Shown here: positions 49,931-61,534 of the stretch, one piece after another
Layout: each line of letters starts with the position of its first letter
How positions within the stretch are numbered: the first letter of the stretch is position 1
Source of the DNA: Malachius bipustulatus
Lineage: Eukaryota > Arthropoda > Insecta > Coleoptera > Melyridae
Direction of reading: 5' to 3'
Assembly (NCBI GenBank): GCA_910589415.1
Contig: OU342630.1
Span: forward strand, 20,431,867-20,495,866
DNA length: 64,000 nucleotides
The notes under the pieces: generated by a model
The model's database searches: none
What the model was told of the DNA's origin: nothing
Seen by the model: the letters and a program-made list of their open reading frames with translations, nothing else
Position numbers and translations under genes: made by a program

Positions 49931-50805
49931 TACAGGGTTATTCACGGTATACGCCACGGAAGATTATGATCGTGTCTCTGAATTTTAGGATCTTTCTATT
50001 TTTGGAGTGGATAGAGACCCGGCAGAGGTACGTTTTAAAATTATATTCACAATGTACAGGATGTCCCAAAAGCATGAAACATATCAAAGCTATGTTTTTT
50101 TAAATGGAATGCTCCTATGTTATTGCATTTTTAGATTGCCTGAGAAGAGAAAATAAGATTGGTTTTTACAGTTGGTGTTTAAATTCAGAAGTTTTTGAAT
50201 TATAAACAAGTGAAAATCGTCATTTTTCAAGTTCAAGACCCTGTACAACGAAAACGGTTCAAGATAGAGAAAAACGGCTTACATGTCCCTATTTTAACTT
50301 TTCATGTACTATCCAATGATGTAGATGAAATGTTTATACAGGGTGATAAAAAATTTGAAAAATTCTGAGATTTCTCCACGCGTCGACAAATAAAAAAATC
50401 AAAGAAAGTACAAATGTTTGTATACCATAGGATAGTACATGAAAAGTTATAATAGGGACATGTAAGCCGTTTTTCTCTATCTTGAACCGCTTTCGTTGTA
50501 CAGGGCCTTGAAAAATGACGATTTTCACTTGTTTATAACTCAAAAACTTTTGAATTTAAACACCAACTGTAACAACCAATCTTATTTTTTCTTCTCAGAT
50601 AATCTAAAAATGCAATAACATAGGAGCATTCCATTTAAAAAGACAACTTTGATATGTTTCATGCTTTTGGGACATCCTGTACATTATGAATATAATTTTA
50701 AAACGTACCTCTGCCGGATCTCTATCCACTTTAAAAATAAAAAGATGCTAAAATCCAGAGACACGGCCAAAATCTTCCGTGGCGTATACCGTGAATAACC
50801 CTGTA
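49931..50805. mobile_element. large nested fold-back element E (shared core, shell 2)
   Basis: Outer arms TACAGGGTTATTCACGGTAT and ATACCGTGAATAACCCTGTA; middle TACAGGATGTCCCAAAAGC and GCTTTTGGGACATCCTGTAC; inner core with GTTTATAACTCAAAAAC, GGCTTACATGTCCCTAT and AACTTTTCATGTACTAT words, mirrored around about 50370. The core is that of elements A, B and D; the outer shell is unlike A's. Arms match with few differences, so it is relatively young. Confidence 0.86.
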
Positions 50806-50818
50806 TAGAAAATCATTA

Positions 50819-51553
50819 AGGTGGATCCACATCAATAGAAATTTTCGCTGTGTGTTGAAATTCACCGAAAAATTTGCGCCATAAATTTAAATCTGATGAA
50901 ATATTTTACCACGTAATTTTTATATCTTGTTCGTTGTACGCGCGAATCCATTTGTGGAACGCGGATCGTCGATATTTGAAATAATAACATTCGCTAATGA
51001 TTTTCTTATTTTTTTATCTATCAACGATTGTAGTCATTGATTTATCAATCAATTTCCTTTTATGTCAAATCAGTTTCACTTTATGTCAATTGCTTTTCCT
51101 ATTTACGTACAATGACAGTATAATAAATACTGGAAAAGCATATTTGATAAAAAAGGAATCTTATTTGACAGAAGAGGAATTTCAATTGAAAAATCACGCA
51201 CTGATGTTTGATAAATGGGAAAAGCATTTGACAAATTAGGAAAAGCAAATATTGCCAAAAGAGGAAAATCAAAAGCAAAAGACTGTAAAATTAACAAAGT
51301 AGCCAAAATATCTAGTAAAAAATTACACAAGCACAGATTCACGTCCACATCAATATCACTGTGCGGAGCAAATCCCTTTGAAGTTGGTTGAAAACCGACA
51401 GCTCATCGGATCGTGTGCGTCGTTCGTTGCAAAAATGTTTGCGTGAATTTATTTGCGGCGCACAGTCCACATATATGAAGATTCCGCCGCACACGAGCAA
51501 ATTTGTGTCAAAAACAACGCACAACGAAAATTTGTATTGATGTGGATCCGCCT
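50819..51553. mobile_element. MITE with TTA duplication
   Basis: AGGTGGATCCACATCAATAG and CATCAATACAAATTTTCG-type ends form inverted repeats (right end TTGATGTGGATCCGCCT). TTA flanks both sides (50816-50818 and 51554-51556), typical of PIF/Harbinger. Inside are inverted words with TTCGTTG/CAACGAA, TTGAAATTCACCGAAAAATT and a T/A-rich middle. No transposase. Confidence 0.78.
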
Positions 51554-51556
51554 TTA

Positions 51557-54500
51557 TATTCAATTTATTTAATGTTTATAGCTTGTGGAAATGTGAAGAT
51601 AGATACCTACTTTACTCTTATTTACTGGCTTGCAGTTATAAAATTTTTTAAATTTATTATACAGAATGTACTAAAATCGTTCTCGTTCTAGGACCTCTCA
51701 TAAATCCTGACTCCTGACTCATCCGCCAAGATATTTCTGTCAATCTGTAGTCATACAAATACACTAAAATCAAGGACACATTGTCTGTCAACAAAAAAAA
51801 AAAAAAAACAGAAAAAACCGATAACTGCTGATCCTGATTTGCAGAATATGAAAATATAGCTTTACCAAATTCTTCTGCCCAAAAATCAGTGAAAATTTTA
51901 TTCACTGGACACAGAATAAAATATCTGCACTTTCTCTGAAACAGCGAATGCATGTGTTAACTTATTTTTGTTTGAACTAATACTTTGTTTACACTGAGTA
52001 TTACCTACTTTGAGACGTTGGTACATTTAATATGATCTTGACTGATGATGGAAATGGGAATTTCTGGAGTAAGTTTACTTTGAGTAATAAAATGTTTCAG
52101 TTACTGACCAAATATTTCAAATATAATGCAAACGCTGCTGTTCCTTAAAGAGAGACTCTTTAATCCTCTGAGCTTTTAATATTTTCCTCAAAAGCACTAG
52201 TAAAGGAGGAATGCTACTTTCGTGAGCAAGCTTGTCAACAATATGCGTCTTAGATGTTACCTTTCCAGCTTCTTGGGCAGCCTTATTCATGTTGTCTTAT
52301 ATTATATTATCTCTAATTTAAATTAATCGATAACCTCTTTTAAGTTTGGATGAAATCGTGTCATTATAGGTCTATTATAATCCGTTACATAATCCAGCTT
52401 CATTTGCTTTTGATATGATTGGTTATGATTCAGTTATTTTGTTACTGAGAGAGTGGTTGCTGGAGTTATTATAATGTCTGGCGCTTAGTTGGCTTTTCCT
52501 TTTATAAACTTTTAAACATGCTCTTAGGATTTAGTTATATGAATGAGTGATAACTGAAGTCGAAGAAATTATATTGGAGACAAAAATTGATTTATTAGCA
52601 TTCAGGCATCCACAAACCAAACCATGAGCATGACATTATATTTTATGACAAAGATAGATAATGAATTATAGAGTGCCGTGAAGAGCTGAATACTTATTGT
52701 TTTTGTCTCTGTTGACTTACTTATTATGTTAGATGTACTTATTTAAGTATTACCTGGTTAATTAATTATCCATGGTGATCTTAAATTTAAGATTTAATGC
52801 TCAATTTTTTTGTATAGCGACTCAGAAACAATAAAATATTATTTTTGAATTGAGCGCTGTTTCTGTTGCTCTACAGTAACACAAAGTATAATTACCACTT
52901 TTTCAAATCTCTTATACGATTTTTGAAAAACAGTTCATTTACCAAGCTTTCAAATGTTTTATTGTTTTCTTTGAATAGCTAGACCATTTGTAACTTGAGT
53001 ATAATACAGTGAGCAGCTCAATTATGGTGCATGGTTGTTCAAAAGACACGGAGACCCATATGTGACCCATAAATAATATGAATAATAACCCAAATTACAA
53101 AATAATTTCCAAAAAGAAAAATTACATCAAAAGTAAAAGAGAAAAGAACAACACCTATGAGTACTTGAACTTATTTATATATAAATTAATATTATACCGA
53201 GCAGATGTAGAGCACCTGTAGAAAATCGGATGCACGAGAAAAACGCCAAAACACAAAGTTAAATCGACCTGTCTTGTGTTAAAAAAATAAATTACAGTTT
53301 TATTCAATTTGTTCCATAATTATTTAGCTGCTTACTGTATATTATTTTAAACCTATTAAAAGCTAGTACCTATAATGACGGATTAATTTCAAAGCAAATG
53401 TGAATAGAGTTACATATATAATTATGTATTATTATATATGTATTATTGAGGATTTGTTTCGTGTAGTAAAATTAAAATAAAAAAATTTCAAAAATATACA
53501 AGGCTATATCACACACAAAAAAATTCAAGATGGTGTTCCAAAAAAGCTTTATTTGAAATCGGATTTCTCATTATTAGCATAAACTTTGAACTTTATCAGG
53601 AATAAAAATAGTTGCAGTTTGAACTCCCCATCTTGCTTCGGATAGAGGTTATTTTAATATTTATAATTTAATAAAAATTACCTTGCATATAAAATAACTT
53701 ACTATAGATGGTCTGTTTCAGTTTAATTAGGTCAGATTATTGATTTTTTTTGTATATAATTTTTTAGGTAGATATGTAGAGATACCTTGTAAATTTCGTG
53801 GATTCCTTAATTTGTAATATCCTCATCAGAAATGTGATATTGTAAATTATTTTGTTATATGTATTGTACATATTGTATACTTAGTACAATTTTATACACT
53901 TCAAAAGTGAGGTAAAAATAAATAATTCTTAAAATTTGTGTTTTTTTTACAAGTTGATCTAATCTTTCTAATAGGCTATAATAGTTCCTTTACAAATAGT
54001 TGTTTGAAGCTGAAGTTGATTACAAGTGTGTAGGCTTTAACGGCTGGCTTCAATTGAAATCATAGTTGATTCCGGGCTGTTCATCGAGATTAGCTCCGAA
54101 AGTTTCATTTTTGTTGTCGTCTACAGCTGAGGTAGGACCAGCTACAAAGTTTTGAAATATAGATAGTTCCTTGATGGCTTTGATGCCCTATTCCTATAGA
54201 ATGGGTATCATAGGTAGGTATCCTTGTTCAAAAATAATAGGAAAAGTTCATATACCTAAACATTGGCCTAAAAATGCTCCCCAAGGAAGCTAGCAGGGCT
54301 CATTGAAAGTGTCCCAAAATATGATTTTTGTATCATATTTTTTGAACTCTTGAAACTACAGTAATAATAATAATATTTTTATTGCACAACAAATTACAAC
54401 AGTCATTGTTCAGTACAATAACAGCGTTAGGTAGTGAATATAATTTGCAGTGAAAAAACTAAGCGAAGTAACTCACACAATAATTGAAATTGTAATTGAT

Positions 54501-54617
54501 TCCGTTATTGTGCCGTGGTTCATGGATATTTGCTCCAAACGTTTCATCTACAGCTGAGGTAGACATCAACAGCGGTTACGTGTGCCCAAGCGATGCCTCC
54601 TCGTGTTCACTGATAAC
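51557..54617. other. unassigned AT-rich stretch
   Basis: No gene or element recognised over about 3 kb. Poly-A run at 51785-51804. GTAATAATAATAATATTTTT at 54360 is simple sequence. Confidence 0.4.
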
Positions 54618-55465
54618 TACAGTGTGACCCATTTGTTCTTGAAACACCCTGTAGAATCTTAATTTATGGTGCGATTTTAAAGAAATTTCTTTTAAATCAT
54701 AGAGCTTGATAAACTATATTTTGGGAGCAAAAAGCATCTCATTCCTACAAAATTCAAGGCCTACTAGATCAGTGTTTACTTGTAAAATCTCAAAAATTCA
54801 TATTAGCGATTTTTTTAGAAAAAAACTGTGCACACTACTGGATTCACCAGCCCTTAAAACGGTACTGTACTAAATTTTATTGGAAATGTCAGAGTAATAA
54901 GGATCTTGCAGTTATTTTAGAAATTCATAATAGAACTCCGAATTTTCATTAATTTATTCGATAAAGGTCGAGAGAGACGAAATAGAAATTGTACGTCTAG
55001 TTGGTGATAATGTAGGTACTTTAATTTTTTATTTATTTTTTTTTATTTTATTTTTATTAAAAAAATTTTTTTTTTACTTTTTTTAATTTTAATTTTTACT
55101 TATGATAGCTTTTGACCTTTTTCAAATGAATTAATGAAAATTCGGAGTATTATTATGAATTTCTAAAATAACTACAAGATCCTTTTTACTCTGGCATTTT
55201 CAATAAAATTTAGTACAGTACCGTTTTGAGGGCTGGTGAATCCCGTGGCGTGCCCAGTTTTTTTCAAAAAAAATCGCTAATATGAATTTTTGAGATTTTA
55301 CAAGTAAACACTGATCTAGTAGGCCCTGGATTTTGTAGGAATGAGACGCTTTTTGCTCCCAAAATATAGTTTATCAAGCTCTGTGATTTAAAAGAAATTT
55401 CTTTAAAATCGCACCATAAATTAAGATTCTACAGGGTGTTTCAAGAACAAATGGGTCACACTGTA
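54618..55465. mobile_element. fold-back element ending TACAGTGTGACCC
   Basis: Ends TACAGTGTGACCCATTTGTT and AACAAATGGGTCACACTGTA; arms of about 350 bp mirrored through CACCATAAATTAAGATTC, AGCATCTCATTCCTACAAAA and TTTAGTACAGTACCGTTTT. The centre at 55020-55090 is almost pure T/A. An internal CACCCTGTAG / CTACAGGGTG pair lies about 25 bp inside the ends. Arms differ at a few sites (GTGCACACTACTGG against CTGGGCACGCCACGGG region). Confidence 0.85.
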
Positions 55466-56683
55466 TAATAAACACCGTAGGTATTATATCTTGTGAGTAT
55501 AAGGATTTGTATAAAGTCTTGTATAAAGTATAAAGACTTGACAACTGTCAGGATGATGGGTCAAAAACCCGACTCCAATCGACAGGCTATTGATTGTCCT
55601 TATAAGGGCCCCATACACGGACGTTCATGTCTCAATTCATCGACGCGCAACCATCAACGCGCAAGCAAAAACGAATGTTAGTGGCCATTTCTCCGTCGCG
55701 GTTATGCGTGCACATTCAAAAACGTCACGATCAGGTTCCTCCTGAAAACAATTCCACGAGCATGTGAGTGCGCGTCGAAGCTTGCGCGTGTGTGTTTAAA
55801 TAATTTAAAATCGGAAAATAATAATAAGGGACACTACAGTGAAGTAGAAGGTAGGTGAATTTTTATAATAATTCAGGTAGTTAATTATTGTTTATCTACG
55901 AGTGATTCATAAAATGCACTTTTTTAGACGTTTCTTAGTTCATAAAATGTATGATTATCTTGAAGAGTGAAATAAAGTAGTTTGGGTGAAATAAAGTGCC
56001 GTAGCGGTTCATTATTTAACGTTAAATCTGACACGTTAATGCACGCATTGCACGCTCGCCGAGTGGAAGTTCTAGCAAATACACTAGTCTAGTGTATTTG
56101 GTTCTAGTGAACGCTAGCGGCTCGGCTCAGTTGGCTCGATCGGGGCGTTCGCTTCGCACTGCAATACGAGACGCTGATTATACATATAGTATCCCGATGC
56201 CAACCGCTCCAAATGCTTGTTGACATCAACCTATACTAGAGAAACGTCGCAGTTTATTAGCAGAGCGCCAGATCTATGTACCTACAATTAATATTTTGTG
56301 TTTTGCGTCGTTTAGTTACCTAAAATGGATACCTTTGTAGATGATTCAATGAATGAAATATCTTCTACCCTAGAAGAAATTATTTTTCAATCAAATGTGC
56401 CTATATAATTGACATATTTTATGTTTACATTTAATCATAAATGAAATATCTTCCGCACTAGAAGAAATTATTATTCAATCAAATATGGCTGCACAAAATC
56501 TGTTAGGTACCTACCTCAAAAATCTAAAGAAGCAATATATGTCACCTTTATGAACTGACGTGATGAAAAAAGCCTTAATAGCTTCAAAGAAACACTTACA
56601 TAAGATATGAATGCATTGGAAAGGTTTTTTTTTTATAATAACTTTTAGTTCTAATTTAAGTCACTCGTAGATAAAATTTTGTA

Positions 56684-56801
56684 TGCAACATATGCATAAA
56701 GTGCCTTTTTTTCACTTCTGGGATTGCCGCATTCGCCTGCGGCTCATGCGGTCATAACTTCCCAGTCGTGAAAAAAAGTACCACTTTATGCACTTGTTGC
56801 A
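56684..56801. repeat. long hairpin with TCGCCTGCGGCTC tip (family member 5)
   Basis: TGCAACATATGCATAAAGTG and CCTTTTTTTCACTTCTGGGA pair with TCCCAGTCGTGAAAAAAAGT (shifted by a few bases) and CACTTTATGCACTTGTTGCA, stem about 50 bp. The tip at 56733-56745 is the reverse complement of GAGCCGCAGGCGA, flanked by CCGCAT/ATGCGG. Confidence 0.85.
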
Positions 56802-56843
56802 TAAATAACTATTATTTTACTGTGTGTAATGTATTTTATACAG

Positions 56844-57130
56844 TGAGCACTCAATCTTTCATGTGGTGTTATTGCACGCCTCATGTTGGTATCCTGACGC
56901 TCTATTAATGGTGATATCAGTTTAAGAAGTTCCACATAAGTATCTTCATCCATTCTTAGATAGTTACGCCAATCGTCAGGCTCTACTCTTAATTCTTCCA
57001 GCAGTTTCACATGCGACAATTGTTCTCTCTTTAAAAGCCAATCCTTACTCCATTTAGAGCGATATTTCTTCTTTTTAATTTTTCTTTCCCCATTTTTAAC
57101 AATTTTAACAACGCCACTGCCACCATACAC
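56844..57130 (-). pseudogene. Harbinger transposase N-terminal fragment
   Basis: From ATG at 57130: KKKYRSKWSKDWLLKREQLS, HVKLLEELRVEPDDWRNYLR, MDEDTYVELLKLISPLIERQ and RRAITPHERLSA, then non-homologous codons. W..W...R....H..L..EL..ED...++.YLRM....+.ELL..+.P.I is the usual start of PIF/Harbinger (DDE_Tnp_4) transposases, which continue LSATLRFLATG. The break at LSA is where the catalytic domain would start. Immediately past it is the hairpin at 56684-56801. Confidence 0.78.
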
Positions 57131-57304
57131 ATTTCTTCAGACATTTTTGCACGACCGTCTATGTCCGCTGCTCATACAAAACTGCAGCTATGAAATACAA
57201 CTTCACTTGTCGTCTGTGGTCAAATTATGCTAACGTTGATGCGCCACGTACATGAATGTACGATGATGCATTAAATCAAGAACGTGCGTGTATGGGGCCC
57301 TATA

Positions 57305-57456
57305 CTCATAAGACGTACCTACCTATACAGGGTTGCTCATTAGTGCATCAAAGTAGCTTTTACTACTAGAATTTCAAATAATAATAATAATAATAAAAAG
57401 CATATTCCGTTCGACCGTGTACGACTCGCCCTATTTCCTAAAAATATTTTTGTATA
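57305..57456. other. spacer with AAT microsatellite
   Basis: TAATAATAATAATAATAAAA at about 57378-57400. A TACAGGGTTGCTCATTAG word at 57335 looks like an isolated element end. Confidence 0.4.
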
Positions 57457-59207
57457 TACAGGGTGTTTCGTAACACGAGGATGAACCCATAGACCATAAC
57501 AGCTCATAGACGCGCCCTAGTCTCGATACGGTGAAGCCAGAACCTCGCCGGCGCGATGAGTCAGTTGTGGGCAAAAGCGTTCAAATAACATGAAGAGTTA
57601 TATGACGGATTCTGCATTTCTTTTACATTTTGACTCATTACAGGAGCCGAGGCCATTATTTATGTGATTTAATAGTTTATTTAGGAAGATAAGATATTAA
57701 GGAATACAAACATGTAGGTAATTATACAGGAAGATTTAATATAAATGATGTAGGTAATTAATTAATCTTTAAAACCTCTTTCAATAATAATTGTATAGGT
57801 ACTTCTTAATGATAAACTATTTATATAAATTAATTCTATACATTACCAACACATATCTCGATAACACTACCCTGCTGGACATTATTCTATAGCAAAATTG
57901 TTTTAAATTTCAAATAAAATAGGTATATACTTACAGATATATTCACTGATTACAAAATAAAATTTGTTTTGTAAGTTTACTTCTTATTCTGTCAGAATTT
58001 GTATGCAAATTCAAACACTCCTCTTGTAAGACATTCGTACTTGCAACAATATTATGTTTGACAATGACAACAAAATAATAATAAAAATGTTGTTTCCTTA
58101 TAAAACTTTAACACCCTGTATCTAGAAAACTTGAATGACACGTGTCTACCTCTACAGCAAATTTTCCGTGTAGTTTTGAATTTCCTACATGAACTTAAAT
58201 TTGTATCGCGTGTTCATTGAGTAGGTATATTAATTAGATGTAGGTATAAAATGCTTAGACCATATGAGCTGTTATGGTCTAAGATAAAATGTATTAGGTA
58301 TTCTGATTCACAGAAGGTCCATAAGTAGCTATATATGTATATTAGTATTATTATGATTTATAACATTTCAAACCGTCAATATTGTCAATATAAAATTATT
58401 AGTAGAGTTTTAAGTTATTATACATAATTATTTTACTATAGTGGAACCAGAGATAAAACGGAATATTTATCTAACAACCGTATTTTATGACTTTAACAAT
58501 ATAGGACAGTAGTCATAAAAGTAACCCCCAAGAGCGGAACTAATCTGCTCCTCTTAGGTTGACAGCAAGTCTGTAAAATCATCAATAAAATCATCATAAT
58601 AAACTAAAAATCGTTTGTTATATCTCTAGTACCACTATATCAATATTTCATCAGTAATGGAGAGATTCTAAAAAATAAGTAAGAGTTATGTGACTTATGT
58701 GATCATGAATTATTATAGGTAACTACCTATTAATAATAATTATTATTAATAGGCATATTTTTGAGGCCTACTTGTAAATTATTTTAAATTATTGAGGGTG
58801 ACATATTGATAGGTTTCAAAGTGAGAAAATTGTCATTGATCTAATACCTACAAATGCCCACCAATACCTAAAACTATTCTAAATTAAGAATAAGTTTTAA
58901 CTCTAAATAACTAATTAGAAAAAAATTACTTAAAGGTGAAATGATACATTCGATGTGCTATTATATCTTTCTGCACACTTATAAGCACAACACAATTATT
59001 GAACCATAATTATTATTGTAAAATTAATCAAAAACGATCAAACAAAACTTTAAAACACTATGGAACACACGTAAAAGACTAGCTTTACACGAGGTTTCTA
59101 CCCACAAGTGACGTCACAGTAGGCGAGTTATCTTGGCTTCACCAGTCTGCTAGTAGTGGAATGGTAGGGGCGCATCTATGAGCTGTAATGATCTAAGGAT
59201 GAACCTG
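57457..59207. mobile_element. 1.75-kb element with ~115-bp imperfect inverted repeats
   Basis: TACAGGGTGTTTCG at the left is followed by CGAGGATGAACCCATAGACC and AACAGCTCATAGACGCGCCC, mirrored on the right as GGGGCGCATCTATGAGCTG and ATGATCTAAGGATGAACCTG (the GGATGAACC word keeps its direction). GTGAAGCCAGAACCTCGCC pairs with GGCGAGTTATCTTGGCTTCA. Inside, AGACCATATGAGCTGTTATGGTCT at 58256 repeats the end word as a small hairpin. The rest is AT-rich, no frame. Confidence 0.55.
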
Positions 59208-59345
59208 ACATACATTTTTTTAAATGGGACACCCCATATATTCTTGCATTTTCAAATTGTCTGGGAAAATGTAATAACAATGGTATTTATAGTTGCCAGT
59301 ATAAATTGAGTAGGCTATGAGTTATAAACAAGTGAAAATCTATGT
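59208..59345. repeat. half of a shared-core fold-back element
   Basis: AAATGGGACACCCCATATAT, TTGCATTTTCAAATTGTCTG, GTATAAATTGAGTAGGCTAT and GAGTTATAAACAAGTGAAAA match the left half of elements A-E; the right half is missing. Confidence 0.65.
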
Positions 59346-59397
59346 GACATAGCGACTTAGTGTCACTTCCTGGTTGACTGAAAAAATTACGATTCTT

Positions 59398-59440
59398 TAA
59401 ATGCTTGTAACTTCTAAACAAAAACGAATCGGACCCATTG
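59398..59440. repeat. fragment of the mariner inverted repeat
   Basis: AAATGCTTGTAACTTCTAAA and CAAAAACGAATCGGACCCA equal the right-hand inverted repeat of the mariner at 10967-11003. The retrotransposon tail starts directly after it. Confidence 0.8.
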
Positions 59441-60560
59441 ATTGATATTGATATTGATATTGAGGGTGTCAGATGCGCTGCGACCTATTAAGATTTATTG
59501 TGCCCCCTCTTCTCTGCTTCTTTGTAGTATATTCCCTTCATTGAAGCAGCCTCTCCAACTCCGTTTCCCTTAGGAATTTCAGGATTTGAAGAGGATCAAG
59601 GCCGGGCAAAGCCCCCCCGTTGAGCTGGTGTTGGCCCAGAACATCGTTTCTTTCACGTTCTAGGGCTTCGCAGTTCATCAATAGGTGACGAGGAGTCTCG
59701 TTTTCTTCCCTGCAGAGTCTGCAAACGCCATCTTTTTCTATACCAAGTTTCCTCAGGTGTTCATTGAGCTTGCAATGACCTGTTAGGAATCCTGTTAGCA
59801 TTCTGAGACTTCCTTTGTTGAGGGTCAGGAGTTTCCTTGACCTTTCTCGGTTAAAGTTCCCGAGGAGCTCCTTGGATTGTCTCAATCCTGAGAGGTTATT
59901 CCAATGGATTTCTCTCAGTTTTTCTTCTTCCTTACGAAGTTCTGCCTTGAAGAACGTGTCTTCAAGGCTACAGAATGGTTCTGGTCCTATAAAGGGTGTC
60001 GATGCTCCTTTTCTTGCCAATGAGTGGGCACGTTCGTTTCCCTCAATCCCAGTGTGTCCTGGTATCCATTTGAGGTGAATTTTGTTCTCTCTGCCTAGTT
60101 TATTGAGTTTTTGTAGGCAGTTCCATGCCATTTTTGAGCTGATGATAGGAGAGCTCAGCGTCTTTATGGCTGCTTGACTGTCTGTCAGTATTGCTATTTC
60201 CCTATTTTTATAGTTTCTGTCGAGGTTTATTTGGGCGCATACTTCTATTGCGTACAGTTCCGCTTGAAGTATGCTTGGGGATGTTCCCATCGGCTCGGAG
60301 TAGTTGGTGCCTGGCCCATATACTCCTGCCCCAGTTCCCTCGGTGGCCTTTGAGCCGTCTGTGTACCATCTTATTGTACCTTCTTTGAAAGTGTGAATGG
60401 ATGTGTTGCTCCATTCTTCTTTCGTAGACAGTTCCATGATGAAGTTTCTCTTGAAGCTGAATTTCTTGACAGTTTTGTCTTTTGGCATTATCAGGAGGTT
60501 TTTACAGATGTTCAGGGGTTGATTCCCCTCGGTCCGTAGTCCCCCCCTGATCCCCATTCC
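59441..60560 (-). mobile_element. 5'-truncated non-LTR retrotransposon with intact RNase H-to-C-terminus frame
   Basis: Third copy of the family at 47.56 kb, coding on minus. It ends in a short tandem tail (ATATCA)n, seen on the + strand as TTGATATTGATATTGATATT at 59443-59462. The 5' end lies near 60545, after which homology to the 47.6-kb copy stops (their shared sequence begins at about LTLPQDRTIKKFSF / LIMPKDKTVKKFSF). Confidence 0.85.
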
Positions 60561-60590
60561 CCATACAGCACAAGAATGTTCTATGCACAT
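59538..60590 (-). CDS. retrotransposon ORF2 C-terminal part: RNase H and zinc knuckle
   Basis: The open frame of 350 codons has no internal stop. The first roughly 15-25 residues come from flanking DNA. RNase H motifs: IRWYTDGSKATEGTGAG (first Asp), LQAELYAIEVC (Glu), ILTDSQAAIKTL (Asp), then LKWIPGHTGIEGNERAHSLA (His and last Asp-equivalent region). After ETPRHLLMNC-type knuckle (CRLCREENETPRHLLMNC) it ends with LQILKFLRETELERLLQ. RNase H in such elements degrades the RNA strand during target-primed reverse transcription. The reverse transcriptase and endonuclease are missing, so the copy cannot move itself; the intact frame suggests recent insertion. Confidence 0.8.
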   Translation of the reverse strand: MCIEHSCAVWGMGIRGGLRTEGNQPLNICKNLLIMPKDKTVKKFSFKRNFIMELSTKEEWSNTSIHTFKEGTIRWYTDGSKATEGTGAGVYGPGTNYSEPMGTSPSILQAELYAIEVCAQINLDRNYKNREIAILTDSQAAIKTLSSPIISSKMAWNCLQKLNKLGRENKIHLKWIPGHTGIEGNERAHSLARKGASTPFIGPEPFCSLEDTFFKAELRKEEEKLREIHWNNLSGLRQSKELLGNFNRERSRKLLTLNKGSLRMLTGFLTGHCKLNEHLRKLGIEKDGVCRLCREENETPRHLLMNCEALERERNDVLGQHQLNGGALPGLDPLQILKFLRETELERLLQ

Positions 60591-60830
60591 TCATAGAATA
60601 TTTCCGAAGAATATTTGAATGTTCTCAAATGATGATTGGAATATTCTAGGAACGTTCTATGAACATGCAAAGTAGACTGTTTTAGATATTCTTAGAACGT
60701 TCTCAGAACATAACAAAGAATGTTCATAGAATATTTTGAGCACATAAAAAGAATGTTCATAGAATATTTTGAGAACATAAAAAGAATGTTCAATTGTATA
60801 TTCTGGGTATATTCTAAAATCTGTAAAAAT
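60590..60830. repeat. minisatellite, ~33-bp unit
   Basis: AAGAATGTTCATAGAATATT and TTGAG(A/C)ACATAAA repeat about three times between 60714 and 60790; before that GAACGTTCTA-type palindromic words GAATATTC are dense. GTTCTCAAATGATGATTGGA and ATGAACATGCAAAGTAGAC are shared with 41330-41393. Confidence 0.7.
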
Positions 60831-61534
60831 GCATTTGGATATTAGGTTAACTTTATTAGGGATTTAGCTTGAAAAACAAGTTCACAATGTACCTATTCTT
60901 TTATTTTAAAGTAACCTCAACATATAACATAAACATATTATTCATCATATTCATAATGTTCGTTTTGCACCCCTTATCTTAGCTTTGGTCTTGATCACCT
61001 AAATTTTATATAGGTAAGACAATAACTTCTACATCTGCTATGGTTTGGCTTTTGTATTTTTGCTACTGCACCTGTAAAGAATAAAAGTTTTTGGTGAGAA
61101 TCTCCACCGGAATTCTGGTAATGCGATGTGCGATTTTAACAACAACTATTAATAATTTATTAACCTCAAAGACTTGGTGGCATACCTAGAGACACTTTTA
61201 GATGTATGTATAGATACTTACCAATTCTCTATTGTTACTGTTTGATGAATCAGAATGAACACATGCAGATTACACATACACACACAAAAATGTAAATTAT
61301 TATAGTATTATTACGATCACAATATTCACAATCAGGAAGACTACCGCTGTTCATCTGGCAGCATTATTGCATTGCACATGCCGCATATTGCCAACAAAGG
61401 AACTACAATAGGTACAATATTTCTAACCTGAGAACATTCTGTGAATGTTTTAAGAATATTTTAATTTTAAGGCGTGGTTCCTGTTTAAAATACTTTGTTT
61501 GATTAACAAAGATCTACTAAATGCCTGCAAGTTG
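60831..61534. other. unassigned AT-rich stretch
   Basis: No gene or repeat recognised. Confidence 0.35.

Larger units (their letters stand above)
55605..57301 (-). mobile_element. PIF/Harbinger element with truncated transposase
   Basis: Ends AGGGCCCCATACACG and CGTGTATGGGGCCCT, flanked by ATA on each side (55602-55604, 57302-57304). The transposase start is near the right end (57130). Left of it lie a hairpin (56684-56801), a duplicated plus-strand segment encoding MNEISSTLEEIIFQSN and NEISSALEEIIIQSN (56346-56400, 56440-56488), and a palindrome CAAATACACTAG-T-CTAGTGTATTTG (56085-56110). Full Harbinger elements are about 3-4 kb, so most of the transposase has gone. Confidence 0.78.
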
